A stretch of DNA of 27,775 bases from JAWLGW01 sp964569055 (GCA_964569055.1 CAZMSZ010000052.1:1-27775), one strand, 5' to 3'; counted from the stretch's first letter, positions 1 to 9,077 are shown. The notes: a model not told the origin generated them from the sequence alone. Translations and numbers: made by a program.

Positions 1-11
1 GGGGGTGCGCC

Positions 12-2165
12 ATGGTCACGAAGGTCGCGTGCGAGAGCCAGGTGGTCGCGGTCGAGGTGTTCGCCCGCGGCGCCGGGGTGACGCGGCTCGTGACGCTCCC
101 CGCGGGCGGGCTCCCCGCCGGACCTTGCGACCTCGTGCTGCCGGACATCACGCGCCTCGCGGAGGCCGGGAGCGTCCGGGCCGAGCTGGTGGGCGATCGC
201 CCGCTCTTGGGCGTCCGCTCGCGGCTGGTCCTCCCCGAGCAGCCCGCCCCGCCCGAGCCCCTCCAGGCGCAGGCGCGCGAGGTGGAGCGGCGGCTGGCCG
301 CGGCCACGCGCGCTCGCGCCCGGCTCGCCCGCGAGCTGGAGCGGCTGAGCGACCTGCGCCCGGCCCGGCGCCCGCTCGGCGACCCGCAGGGCCGGGCGCG
401 CGACGGGCTCGCGCTGTGCGCGCTGCTCGGCGAGCTCGAGGCCGAGCTCGACGAGCGGCTGCTCGCGCTCGAGCACGAGCTCGAGGCGCTGGACGAGGAG
501 CGCGAGCGGCTCGCGGCGGAGCTCTCCGCGAGCGCGACGCGGCGCTCGGGCCCCGGCCTGGGCTCGGCCTGCCGCGAGGTCGTCCTGCGCCTGGGCCCCG
601 CTGGCGAGGGGCGGCTCGAGGCGGCCCGGGTCCGCTACGTGGTCCGAGCGGCGCGCTGGTGGCCGGCCTACGCGGCGCGGATCGCCGAGGGCGGGCAGGA
701 GGCCGAGTGGTCGCTGGAGGCGTTCGTCGCCCAGGCCAGCGGCGAGCCCTGGGAGCGGGTCAAGCTCGGGCTCTCGACCGCCGACCTCGCGGCGGACGTG
801 CGCCTCCCCGAGCTGCGCGCGCTGCGCCTCGGCAAGCGGCAGGCGCCGCGGCGCAGCGGCTTTCGCCCGCCGCCCGCCGGGCTCGACGAGCTGTTCGCGG
901 GCTACGACGCGCGTCACGCGCCGCCGCCCGCACCGCCCGCGCCGCGGGAGACGCCCGAGGACGCCGCGCGCCGCGAGCTGGAGCGGCTGCGGCGGGAGCG
1001 CGAGGAGATGCTGCGGTTCCAGGACGTCCTGCGCGAGGCGCCCGACGGCGCCGGAGGCGCGGCGGACCTGACCCGCGCGGGGGGGTACCTCGCGCCCATG
1101 AAGCTCGAGGCGCCCGGGGCGCCGCCCGCGCCGATGGCCGCGCGCGGCCCCTCGCTCCCGGGCGCCGTGGTGGGCGGGCTCCTGGCGCTCCCCGGAGCGC
1201 TGATCGGCGCCGCGGGCGGTGGCGGATCGAGCCCGCCCGAGCCGAGCCCCTCGGTCGCGAGCGGCAAGAAGCGCGCGGGCGGCGCCCCGGGCGGCGGAGA
1301 GGAGGGCGCGCCGCCGCTCGAGCCCGGCGAACAGTGGCTCGACTTCGACCGGCTGGTCCTCGGCGCGAACGACGACTCGAAGACGCGCGGACGGCTCGTC
1401 CCCGCGGAGGAGGCCGCCGGCTCGGGCGCGCTCGACCGCGCGCTGCAGCGGCTGGAGGAGCTCCAGCCGCCGGGGCGCGGGCAGGACCCGCGCGCGGGGC
1501 GCGGCACGTTCGACCACCGCTACGACGCCGAAGGGCTGGTGGACGTCGCCGCCGCCGGCGCCCCGCAGCGGACGCCGCTGGCCGCCGCGCGGGCGGCCTG
1601 CCGGCAGCGCCTGCGCGTGGTGGCGAGCGAGGAGCAGGTCGCGTATCGCGAGGTCGAGCTGATCAACCCGTTCGAGGCCCCGCTCCTCGGCGGCCCGGTC
1701 GAGGTGTTCGTGGGCGCCGGCCTGCTCACCACCGCCTCGATCGAGCGGGTGGGGCGCGGCGGGGCCGTGGTGCTCGGCCTGGGCGTGGAGGAGCGGGTGC
1801 GCGTGGCCCGCAACGCGCGCGTCGAGGAGCGCGCGAGCGGCTTCCTGGGCGGCTCGACGCAGGTCGATCACACGATCGAGCTGACCGTCCGCTCCTCGTT
1901 GCCCGGCCCGATCGAGCTGCTGCTGCTCGACCGGCTGCCCGTCTCGGACGACCCGGAGGTGAGCGTCGAGCTGCTCGAGGCCGCGCCCGCGGCCGAGGAA
2001 GCGGAGGCGCGCGAGACGGAGAACGCTCCCGGCGGCGCTCCGATCCGGGGCGTCTTGCGCTGGCGGCTCGAGCTCCCGCCCGGCGGCGAGGTCGAGGTGC
2101 GCTTCACGTATCGGATCACGTTGCCCGCCAAGCGCGAGCTGGTGGGAGGGAACCGCCGTGACTGA
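12..2165 (+). CDS. MuiA-like DUF4140/DUF4139 protein, copy 1
   Basis: The 717-residue product has the layout of the mucoidy-inhibitor MuiA family. It has an N-terminal DUF4140-like beta domain (about residues 10-70), a long charged coiled coil (about 75-180) rich in Glu, Arg and Leu heptads, then a DUF4139-like beta region. That region ends in an alternating hydrophobic stretch typical of the family end (ELPPGGEVEVRFTYRITLP). A Gly/Pro/Ala-rich low-complexity insertion (about 290-440) interrupts the DUF4139 part and makes this copy longer than its neighbour. No signal peptide is evident. The ATG at 12 follows a G-run at the window edge, so a slightly longer upstream start cannot be excluded. 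Its stop overlaps the next gene by 8 bases, so the two are probably translated together. The biochemical role of the family is unknown; the name comes from a mucoidy phenotype. Family call fairly sure, function unknown. Confidence 0.82.
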   Translation: MVTKVACESQVVAVEVFARGAGVTRLVTLPAGGLPAGPCDLVLPDITRLAEAGSVRAELVGDRPLLGVRSRLVLPEQPAPPEPLQAQAREVERRLAAATRARARLARELERLSDLRPARRPLGDPQGRARDGLALCALLGELEAELDERLLALEHELEALDEERERLAAELSASATRRSGPGLGSACREVVLRLGPAGEGRLEAARVRYVVRAARWWPAYAARIAEGGQEAEWSLEAFVAQASGEPWERVKLGLSTADLAADVRLPELRALRLGKRQAPRRSGFRPPPAGLDELFAGYDARHAPPPAPPAPRETPEDAARRELERLRREREEMLRFQDVLREAPDGAGGAADLTRAGGYLAPMKLEAPGAPPAPMAARGPSLPGAVVGGLLALPGALIGAAGGGGSSPPEPSPSVASGKKRAGGAPGGGEEGAPPLEPGEQWLDFDRLVLGANDDSKTRGRLVPAEEAAGSGALDRALQRLEELQPPGRGQDPRAGRGTFDHRYDAEGLVDVAAAGAPQRTPLAAARAACRQRLRVVASEEQVAYREVELINPFEAPLLGGPVEVFVGAGLLTTASIERVGRGGAVVLGLGVEERVRVARNARVEERASGFLGGSTQVDHTIELTVRSSLPGPIELLLLDRLPVSDDPEVSVELLEAAPAAEEAEARETENAPGGAPIRGVLRWRLELPPGGEVEVRFTYRITLPAKRELVGGNRRD

Positions 2166-3750
2166 GCGCCCCACCTGGCCGAGTCGCGCCGCGCGCGTGA
2201 CGTTCTTCGAGGACCGGGCGGAGGTCGTGCGCCGCGCCGAGGGGGAGCTGCCGGCCGGCAAGACCTGGATCGCGGTCGCCGGGGTGACCCCATTCGTCGA
2301 CGACCGCAGCGTGCGGGCGACGCCGCGCACCCCCGGGCCGCGCGTGCTCGCGGTCCGCGTGGCCCGCGTCGTGACCGCCGCGCCGGCCGCCTCGGCGGAC
2401 GCGCTCGCGGCGCTCGAGGCGGAGGAGCGCGAGGCGCGGCGGCGGGTCGCGGCCGCCGAGCGGCTCGTGGCGCGGGTGGCTCGCCGCCTGGAGCGGCTCG
2501 AGGGCCAGCGCGAGGCGTGGGCGGCCGGCGCCGCCCGTCAGCCGTCGGGGCTGGGGGAGCCCGAGGCGCTGGCCGGGTGGCGCGAGGCCTACCGCGCCCT
2601 GGACACCGAGCTGCGCGCGGCGGTGGAGGCCGAGGAGGCGGCGCTGCGCGAGCGGGCCGACGCGCAGGAGGCGCAGGCGCACCTCGCGGCGCGCCTGCGC
2701 GACGCCCGCGCCGCCCGCCCGCGCCTCGAGGCCGCGATCGAGGTCCAGCTCGAGCACGCGACCCCGCTGCGGGTCGAGCTCGAGCTCGTGTACCGCACGC
2801 CGTGCGCCCTGTGGCGCCCCGAGCACCAGGCCACCCTCGAGAGCGACGGTCCGGAGGCCGCGACGGGCAAGCTGGCGCTGGTGACGCACGCGGCCGCCTG
2901 GCAGCGCACCGGCGAGCGCTGGGAGGAGGTCGAGGTCGCGTTCTCGACCGCGCGCCCGGGCCGCGCCGCCTCGCCCCCGCGGCTGCGCGAGGACGCGCTC
3001 CGCTCCCGACCCAAGTCGGCGGAGGAGCGGCGGCAGGTCGTGATCGAGGCGCGCGAGCAGGAGGTCGCGACCGCGGGCCTCGGGCGCGGCGCCCGCCCCG
3101 CCGAGGAAATGCCCGGCGTCGACGACGGCGGCGAGCCCCTCGAGCTGCGCGCCGCGGGCCGGGTGACGCTCGAGCCCGACGGCGCCCCGCTGCGGATCGA
3201 GCTGAGCCGGGCCGAGCTGTCGGCCAAGGTCGATCGTGTGCTGCTGCCCGAGCTCGCGCCGGTGGCCCACGTGCGCGCGACCGCCACCCACGGCGCCGAC
3301 GCCGCGCCGCTCCTGGCGGGGCCGGTCCGGCTGCTGCGCCAGACCGGCCGCACCCTGACCGCCGTGGGCCGCGCCCGGCTGCGCCTCGTCCCGCCGGGCG
3401 AGCCGTTCGAGCTCGGCTTCGGGCCCGACGACGCGGTGCGCGTGCAGCGCCGCGTCGACGAGGAGCGGACGACCACCCCGGTGGTCGGCACGCAGCACCT
3501 CGCCCGCGCCGTCGCGCTGTTCCTCTCGAACCTCTCGACCGACGTCAAGCGGGTGCTCGTGCGCGAGCGGATCCCGGTGAGCGAGCTCGAGGGGCTCGAG
3601 GTGTCGCTCACCGCCGCCGAGGGCTGGGAGCACGACCGAGACGACGGCTTCCTGGAGCGCGAGCTCGAGCTCGCGCCGCGCGACGCCCTCCGGCTCGAGC
3701 TGCGCTACACCCTCAAGGCCGGCGCCAAGGTGGTCCTGCCGGGCGTGTGA
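2158..3750 (+). CDS. MuiA-like DUF4140/DUF4139 protein, copy 2
   Basis: This 530-residue product is a second member of the same family as the preceding gene. It has an N-terminal DUF4140-like segment (VTFFEDRAEVVRRAEGELP, about residues 14-32), two coiled-coil stretches (about 78-125 and 142-192), a central beta-rich DUF4139 region with the family-like YRTPCALWRPEHQATL segment, and a C-terminal strand pair (LRLELRYTL). It lacks the long Gly/Pro insertion of copy 1. The start is GTG at 2158, inside the end of copy 1, preceded by a good GGGAGGG site about 8 bases upstream. The adjacent paralogues suggest an old tandem duplication, and their products may form a hetero-oligomer through the coiled coils (inference). 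The gene faces glpK head-on across a short hairpin-bearing gap. Confidence 0.82.
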   Translation: MTERPTWPSRAARVTFFEDRAEVVRRAEGELPAGKTWIAVAGVTPFVDDRSVRATPRTPGPRVLAVRVARVVTAAPAASADALAALEAEEREARRRVAAAERLVARVARRLERLEGQREAWAAGAARQPSGLGEPEALAGWREAYRALDTELRAAVEAEEAALRERADAQEAQAHLAARLRDARAARPRLEAAIEVQLEHATPLRVELELVYRTPCALWRPEHQATLESDGPEAATGKLALVTHAAAWQRTGERWEEVEVAFSTARPGRAASPPRLREDALRSRPKSAEERRQVVIEAREQEVATAGLGRGARPAEEMPGVDDGGEPLELRAAGRVTLEPDGAPLRIELSRAELSAKVDRVLLPELAPVAHVRATATHGADAAPLLAGPVRLLRQTGRTLTAVGRARLRLVPPGEPFELGFGPDDAVRVQRRVDEERTTTPVVGTQHLARAVALFLSNLSTDVKRVLVRERIPVSELEGLEVSLTAAEGWEHDRDDGFLERELELAPRDALRLELRYTLKAGAKVVLPGV

Positions 3751-3783
3751 TTCGTCCCTTGGCCTAACGGCGACGGATGCGGC

Positions 3784-3814
3784 CGGCTGCGCAGCCGCTG
3801 CGGGCGCGGCTGCG
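3784..3814. terminator. Hairpin between convergent genes (candidate terminator)
   Basis: The gap between the stop at 3750 and the glpK stop at 3830 holds two overlapping inverted repeats. One is a 14-base palindrome CGGCTGCGCAGCCG (3784-3797). The other is a 9-bp stem (3790-3798 with 3806-3814) around a 7-base loop. No T-run follows on either strand, so a classical intrinsic terminator is not proven. The position between two gene ends favours a termination or RNA-stabilising role. Confidence 0.45.
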
Positions 3815-3829
3815 ACGGCAAGATCCGGG

Positions 3830-5305
3830 CTACGCGCGGGCGCGGGCGACGGCGCGCTGCCAGCCGGCGTAGAGCGCCTCGCGCGCGGTCGCGTCGATCG
3901 CCGGCTCGAAGCGGCGGTCGATGCCGAGCACCGCCTCGACCTCCTCGAACGAGCCCCAGAAGCCGTGGCCCAGGCCGGCCAGGAACGCGGCGCCCTGGGC
4001 GGTGGTCTCGACGTTCTTGGGGCGCACGACCGGGAACCCGAGGACGTCCGCCTGCAGCTGCATGAGCAGGTCGTTGGCGGCCGCGCCGCCGTCCACGCGC
4101 AGCTCGCGCAGGCGGGCCGCCTCGCCGAGGTCCTGCTGGATCGCCTCGATCAGGTCGCGCGACTGATACGCGATGCTCTCCAGGCCGGCGCGGACGATGT
4201 GCGCCCGCGTGGTGCCGCGGGTCAGGCCGCTGATCGTGCCGCGCGCGTCGGGGTCCCAGTACGGCGCGCCCAGCCCCACGAAGGCGGGCACGAAGTAGAC
4301 CCCGCCCGTGTCGGCCACCTCGCGCGCCAGCCGCTCGCTCTCGGCCGCGGTCCCGAGCAGCCCCAGGCCGTCGCGGAGCCACTGCACGACCGCGCCGGCC
4401 ACGAACACGGCGCCCTCGAGGGCGTAGACCGGCTGCCCCGCCGCGTCGCACGCCAGCGTGGTCAGGAGGCCGTGGTTCGAGGCGAGCGGCTCGGGGCCGG
4501 CGTTCACCAGGCAGAAGCAGCCCGTGCCGTAGGTGTTCTTGGCCTGCCCGGCCCGGACGCAGCCCTGGCCGAACAGCGCGGCCTGCTGATCGCCCGCGAT
4601 CCCGGTGATCGGGACCTCGATCCCGAGCACGTCGGGGTCGGTCACGCCGAACGCCCCGGCCGAGGGGCGCACCTCGGGCAGGATCCCGGCGGGCACGCCG
4701 AACAGGTCGAGCAGCTCGGGGTCCCAGCGGCGGGCGTGGATGTCGTAGAGCAACGTGCGCGAGGCGTTGGTGTAGTCGGTGACGTGGCTCTGGCCGCCGC
4801 TGAGGCGGTCCACCAGCCAGGTGTCGATCGTGCCGAACCGCGCGCGCCCGGCGTCGGCGCCCGCGCGGGCGGCCGGCACGTTCTGGAGCAGCCACTCCGC
4901 CTTGGTGCCCGAGAAGTAGGCGTCGACGACCAGGCCGGTCTTGGCGGCGATCGTGGCCGCCTTGCCGGCCAGCTCCTTGCAGCGCGGCGCCGTGCGTCGG
5001 CACTGCCACACGATCGCGTTGTGGTAGGGCTCGCCGCTCTCGCGGTCCCACAGGAGCGTGGTCTCGCGCTGATTGGTGATCCCCACGCAGGCGATCCGCG
5101 CCCGGTCGACCCCCTCGAGCACCTGCGCGATCACCTCGCGGGTCACCGCCCAGATCTCGCGCGCGTCGTGCTCGACCCACCCGGGCTGCGGGTAGTGCTG
5201 GGGGAACTCGCTGTAGGCCGTCTTGAACACCGCGGCCGAGCGGTCGAACAGGAGCGCCTTGACGCCGGTGGTCCCGGCGTCGATCGCGAGCACGTAGTCG
5301 CTCAT
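3830..5305 (-). CDS. glpK: Glycerol kinase
   Basis: This enzyme phosphorylates glycerol with ATP to sn-glycerol 3-phosphate in the cytoplasm. The 491 residues match the usual length of about 500 for FGGY-family glycerol kinases. Visible motifs are the N-terminal phosphate loop (AIDAGTTGVKALLFD, residues 7-21), ITNQRETTLLWDR (76-88), the catalytic Asp in GIAGDQQAALFGQ (Asp239), YGTGCFCLVNAG, and the C-terminal FGGY segment with VDGGAAANDLLMQLQAD. ATG at 5305 has GAGGG about 7 bases upstream. The gene lies only 21 bases after the metalloprotease stop, so the two are probably co-transcribed. No glpF, glpD or glpR is nearby, so regulation by the usual glycerol regulon is not visible here. Confident assignment. 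Confidence 0.96.
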   Translation of the reverse strand: MSDYVLAIDAGTTGVKALLFDRSAAVFKTAYSEFPQHYPQPGWVEHDAREIWAVTREVIAQVLEGVDRARIACVGITNQRETTLLWDRESGEPYHNAIVWQCRRTAPRCKELAGKAATIAAKTGLVVDAYFSGTKAEWLLQNVPAARAGADAGRARFGTIDTWLVDRLSGGQSHVTDYTNASRTLLYDIHARRWDPELLDLFGVPAGILPEVRPSAGAFGVTDPDVLGIEVPITGIAGDQQAALFGQGCVRAGQAKNTYGTGCFCLVNAGPEPLASNHGLLTTLACDAAGQPVYALEGAVFVAGAVVQWLRDGLGLLGTAAESERLAREVADTGGVYFVPAFVGLGAPYWDPDARGTISGLTRGTTRAHIVRAGLESIAYQSRDLIEAIQQDLGEAARLRELRVDGGAAANDLLMQLQADVLGFPVVRPKNVETTAQGAAFLAGLGHGFWGSFEEVEAVLGIDRRFEPAIDATAREALYAGWQRAVARARA

Positions 5306-5326
5306 GGAGCTGCCCTCGGTGGATAG

Positions 5327-7942
5327 CTACTGCCCGATCCGGAACGAGGCCGCGAGCGCCTGCTCGAGCCGCCCCACGACCTCCTCGAGGTGGCCGCGGG
5401 TGTAGGGGTCGAGCGCGAGCCCGCCCTGTCCGTCGCGCGCCAGCACGGCCGCGAGCGCGTCGCCGACCTCGCGCGCCTCGAGCCGCGCCACGGTGCGGGC
5501 GGCGGCCGGCGTGACCCCGCCCTCGCCCTCGATCGTCATCCGGATCAGCTCGCTCGTGTAGTGGCGCTGCAGGTTGCGCTCCACGGTCCCCACCGCGGGG
5601 GTCCGCGCCGTGAACGTGCCGGTCAGCGCGTCGCGCGCCACGAGCGGGCCGAAGATCGCGGCGGTCAGCCGATCGAACAGCTCGGGCACCGTGAGCAGCT
5701 CCTCGTCGGGGGCGACCTTCGCCTCGGCGTCCACGATCCGGCCGAGCGTCTCGGGGTTGATCAGGCCCCACAGGACCCACTGCTGCACCGTCAGCACCCG
5801 GTCGTGATAGGGGTACGAGTGGGGCAGGCTCCCGTCGCGGCTCCCCCAGTGGCGCCAGTTGCCCTTGGCGAGGTGGCGGAGCAGCTCGGGCGAGAGGTCG
5901 AAGTTGCCCGGCCGGAACACCTCGTCGCACACCAGGTCGAGCGCGGCGCGCTGCCGCTCGGCCGCGACGGGCACGACCGGCGGCGGCGCGCCCGCGTCGC
6001 CGCGGTGGTAGCGGTTCACGAGCTGACCGCCCACGAACCGCGCCGCGGTCAGGGCGGCGCCCTGGTAGTCGTAGAGCAGGGCGTCCACCGCGCGCCGGGC
6101 GCGGTCGTAGCTCTCGCCCTCGCCCACCACGCGCTCGACCACGTCGTTCCACAGGCTGCTCGCGAGCGCCATGCGCTCCTTGGCGAAGGCCAGCGGGTCG
6201 GAGCCGAGGTCCCAGCGCGCGGCGAACGGGTCGGGGCCGGTGGTGTCCTCGTCGGTCGCGTAGGCGTACTGGCTCGAGGTGACCTCGGCCACGGTGGCCT
6301 GGAGCGCGCTCTCGTCGGGGTCGTAGCCGTAGCGGATCGCCCAGCGGTCGTACGGGCCCAGGGTGGTCATGGTGTAGTTCCCCTGGGTCGTGCCGCGGTC
6401 GCGCTGGATGTTGATCGGGTTGTAGTCCATGACCGAGGCGCACAGGTCGCCCGGGCGGCCCTCGCCGTTGATCTCCTCGAGCGAGCGCCAGGCCGAGGCC
6501 TTGAAGTTGTGGCGCAGCCCGAGGGTGTGGCCGACCTCGTGCATGACCACGTCCTTGACGATCTGCTCGATGAACTCCTGCGGGAACTGCGCGTCCTCGC
6601 CGCCGCGGAACACGTCCCACTCGATCCCGGCCGCGAGCAGCCCGAACGCCACCTGGTGCGCGACGCCGGCGCCGACGCTGCACGCCTCGGCGTCGAGGTC
6701 GTCGCCCGGCGGCGCGACGAGCGCCGTCTCCGCGTCGAGCTCGGGGGCCACGTGCGCGAAGGGGAACCGCTCGGGGTGCTCGTCGAGCAGCCGGCGCATG
6801 CCGGGCGAGAAGAACCGGCGCGGGGCCTTCTTGAGCGCGAGGTCGTACTCGCGCAGGTAGGCGCGAACCATCGACTCGTCGAACACGATGTCGGCGTCGA
6901 GGATCTGGCCCGTCCAGGGGTTCACCCGCGAGGGCCCCATGGCGAACGCGCGCTCCGACACGATCCAGCGGAAGAAGTTGTAGCGGACGTCGGCCGGGTC
7001 GAGGTCGGCGAACTCGGTGTCGGTCTGCTGGCGGACCACGACCGCGCCGAGCAGACCCACCGCCTCGAACGCGCGGTTCCACTCCAGGATCCCCTGCTGC
7101 ACCGCGTGGCGGAACCGGTAGGGGACGGTGTTCTCGATGTAGAACACGATCGGCTCGGCCACCGGCGAGCGGGCCAGGCCCGGGTCCGCCTTGCGCAGGT
7201 CCCAGCGGTTGACGAACCGCACGAAGCGGTCGCCGCCTTCGGTGTCGTTGGTGAAGTCCTTGACCGCGGTCAGGAAGTAGCCCACCCGGTCATCCGCCAG
7301 GCGCGGGCGGTAGCGGTCGGCCTGGGGGTTGGGCAGGAAGCTGAAGCTGTAGCCGAGCGAGGTCATGCGGCCGTCGCGCGCCTTGTCGGGCACGGTCAGG
7401 GTGAACGCCACGTTCTTGGGGAACGTCTTGAGCGACTCGACCCGCACCACCCGCGCGTCGAGCTCGCGCGCCACCTCGCCGAAGAACGTCTGGGCGGAGC
7501 CGCCGAACAGCGCGGTCAGGTCGATCACGGGGTTGCCCCCGCGCTCGCTCAGCACCGGCACCGCCTGGAGCATGCGGTCGGTGTAGGTGCGCTCCACCGC
7601 CGACGCGATCGGCTGGCGCTGGTTCTGCACGCGGTAGCGCACCTCGCGCTCCATGAGCACGAGCTGGTCGCCGATCCGCTCCCAGGCGCAGACCATCTCC
7701 TGCCACTGGAAGCCGGTGTAGGTCGGCCCGCCCGAGATCGAGGTCGCGAGCAGGAACGGCTGACCGAGCTGGCTAGCGGGGACCTCGAGGTAGGCCTGGT
7801 GCTGCTTGCGGTGCACCGTGACCAGCCCCCGCTCGGCCTTGAAGCCCTCGAGCAGCTCCTCCGCGGGCTGCAGCGGCGCGGCGTGCGCGGCGACGGGGAG
7901 GGCGAGCGCGGCGAGGAGGAGGAGCGCGGAGCGAAGACGCAT
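5327..7942 (-). CDS. Secreted zinc metalloprotease (DUF5117/DUF5118/DUF4953 type)
   Basis: The 871-residue precursor starts with a signal peptide (residues 1-21, hydrophobic core SALLLLAALALPVA, cleavage near AHA-A). The metzincin-style zinc motif HEVGHTLGLRH lies at 468-478, with His468, His472 and His478 as likely ligands and Glu469 as the general base. The flanking NFKAS and the downstream SVMDYNPINI (Met-turn-like) fit the large zinc-dependent metalloprotease family with DUF5117 N-terminal and DUF4953 C-terminal parts. The N-terminal region carries the VTVHRKQHQAYLEVP strand pattern. An upstream in-frame extension to 8242 exists, but ATG 7942 is chosen because it begins the signal peptide and has AGAGG upstream. 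The protein is exported; its substrate is unknown. It is followed by glpK after 21 bases, an unexpected pairing. Confidence 0.9.
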   Translation of the reverse strand: MRLRSALLLLAALALPVAAHAAPLQPAEELLEGFKAERGLVTVHRKQHQAYLEVPASQLGQPFLLATSISGGPTYTGFQWQEMVCAWERIGDQLVLMEREVRYRVQNQRQPIASAVERTYTDRMLQAVPVLSERGGNPVIDLTALFGGSAQTFFGEVARELDARVVRVESLKTFPKNVAFTLTVPDKARDGRMTSLGYSFSFLPNPQADRYRPRLADDRVGYFLTAVKDFTNDTEGGDRFVRFVNRWDLRKADPGLARSPVAEPIVFYIENTVPYRFRHAVQQGILEWNRAFEAVGLLGAVVVRQQTDTEFADLDPADVRYNFFRWIVSERAFAMGPSRVNPWTGQILDADIVFDESMVRAYLREYDLALKKAPRRFFSPGMRRLLDEHPERFPFAHVAPELDAETALVAPPGDDLDAEACSVGAGVAHQVAFGLLAAGIEWDVFRGGEDAQFPQEFIEQIVKDVVMHEVGHTLGLRHNFKASAWRSLEEINGEGRPGDLCASVMDYNPINIQRDRGTTQGNYTMTTLGPYDRWAIRYGYDPDESALQATVAEVTSSQYAYATDEDTTGPDPFAARWDLGSDPLAFAKERMALASSLWNDVVERVVGEGESYDRARRAVDALLYDYQGAALTAARFVGGQLVNRYHRGDAGAPPPVVPVAAERQRAALDLVCDEVFRPGNFDLSPELLRHLAKGNWRHWGSRDGSLPHSYPYHDRVLTVQQWVLWGLINPETLGRIVDAEAKVAPDEELLTVPELFDRLTAAIFGPLVARDALTGTFTARTPAVGTVERNLQRHYTSELIRMTIEGEGGVTPAAARTVARLEAREVGDALAAVLARDGQGGLALDPYTRGHLEEVVGRLEQALAASFRIGQ

Positions 7943-8039
7943 GGAGGACCTCTTTGCTGCGTCCGGGCGCGCGAGAGGGTCGGAGCGGCGGGCGCGCGAG
8001 GCGGCCCGCGCCTTCGAGCCCGTGGCCCGGAGCGGCGTC

Positions 8040-8068
8040 ATTGAAACCGGGGCGGGCGAATCCCGCAA
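8040..8068 (-). promoter_or_regulatory. Candidate promoter for metalloprotease-glpK
   Basis: Read on the minus strand, TTGCGG (8068-8063) and TTCAAT (8045-8040) are separated by 17 bases. This is an acceptable match to a housekeeping promoter in otherwise GC-only sequence. It would give a leader of about 90 bases before ATG 7942. The rest of the 7943-8141 gap is GC-rich with no other clear signal apart from small palindromes such as GCGGCGCCGC. The match is by eye only. Confidence 0.3.
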
Positions 8069-8141
8069 CCGAGCCGCCTGGCGCTCGAGCCGCACCGGCG
8101 GGCCCGCGCCGCGGCGCCGCCGCCCGCGCGCGCGGCCAGGG

Positions 8142-9077
8142 TCAGCGCAGCCCCGCGCGCCGCGCGAGCTCGTGCAGGCGCGCGTCGTCAGGGGCGCGCT
8201 CGAGGGCCTCGCGCGCGACCTGCTGGGCCCCCGCCGCGTCACCGAGCGCGAGGCGCGCCCACCCTTCGAGCAGGAGACCGTCCACCCCGTCGGGCTCGAG
8301 CGCCCGCAGGCGCGCCGCGTCCTCCAGCGCCTCGCGCGCCTCGCCGAGCGCGAGGCGGAGCGAGCCGCGCGCGCGGTGCACCGCCTCCGCCCGCGCGGGG
8401 AGCGGCGCCGCGAGGGCGCGCGCGAAGTCGGCCTCGGCCTCGCTCCAGCGCAGGGCGGCCGCCACCCGGCCGCGCGCCAGGAACGCCTCGCCCCAGCGCG
8501 GCGCCTCGAGGCAGGCCTGGCTCGCCGCGCGGAGCGCCTCCTCGCCGGGCGCGAGGACGGCGGCCTGCTCCAGCCAGCGCGCCGCGCGCTCGCGCCGCGC
8601 CTCCCCTAGCGCGACCTCGTCCACGGGGGCGCCCGGCGCCGCGCCGCGGTAGCGGAGCACGAGCCGCGGGCGGCGGTCGGGCTCCGACGCGTCCGAGCTG
8701 GCGAGCTGGACCCAGCCCTGGTCATGAGGCGCCGCCTCGCGGCGGTGCGCCAGGCGCAGCCCACGGTTGCCCGCCGGATCGAGCTGGGCCTCGCGCGCGA
8801 AGCGGCGGCGCTGGGTGTCGCTCGCCGCGGCGCCGGCGAGGTGCACCTTGAGCGCCACCGCCGGCCCGCCGGCCGCGGGCACCGCCTCGAACACCGCCCC
8901 CATGCCGCCGCGCGCGATCTGCCGCACGACCACGTACCCGCCGAGCGCGCGCCCGCGCAGGTCGACGTTCCCCGGCGGCAGGCGCAGCGCGGACGCGAGC
9001 CTGGGGCCGCGCGGGCCCGGGGCGGTGCGCGTCGGGTCGGCGGGCCGGTCGGCGGGCGTCGGGTCGCGGGGGTGCAC
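8142..9077 (-). CDS. Kinase N-lobe remnant fused to a TPR-like tail
   Basis: The 311-residue product begins with a Pro/Arg-rich leader. It then shows a clear Ser/Thr kinase N-lobe: glycine loop ARGGMGAVF (residues 55-63), VALK with Lys77, and a helix-C-like RRRFAREAQ with Glu96. After residue 98 the kinase stops. There is no HRD, DFG or APE motif. Instead residues about 99-141 look like the closing strands of a DNRLRE/CBM96-type beta-sandwich (Gly-x-Leu-Arg, then RPRLVLRYRG). Residues about 155-311 form Ala/Leu/Glu helical repeats of TPR type. The simplest reading is a large in-frame internal deletion (or assembly collapse) in a kinase-DNRLRE-TPR protein. As read it cannot phosphorylate. The start is GTG 9077 with a weak ribosome site, and the true start is uncertain. 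It is upstream of, and in the same direction as, the metalloprotease gene. Confidence 0.7.
   Translation of the reverse strand: MHPRDPTPADRPADPTRTAPGPRGPRLASALRLPPGNVDLRGRALGGYVVVRQIARGGMGAVFEAVPAAGGPAVALKVHLAGAAASDTQRRRFAREAQLDPAGNRGLRLAHRREAAPHDQGWVQLASSDASEPDRRPRLVLRYRGAAPGAPVDEVALGEARRERAARWLEQAAVLAPGEEALRAASQACLEAPRWGEAFLARGRVAAALRWSEAEADFARALAAPLPARAEAVHRARGSLRLALGEAREALEDAARLRALEPDGVDGLLLEGWARLALGDAAGAQQVAREALERAPDDARLHELARRAGLR

Noticed and set aside
3705..7082. Long minus-strand frame (about 1125 codons) over glpK and the metalloprotease
   Set aside because: It runs in a different frame over two genes with catalytic motifs and encodes only Arg/Ala/Gly/Pro-rich sequence.
7943..8242. 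N-terminal extension of the metalloprotease to 8242
   Set aside because: The extension would bury the signal peptide behind 100 Arg/Ala-rich residues; ATG 7942 has a ribosome site and starts the signal peptide.
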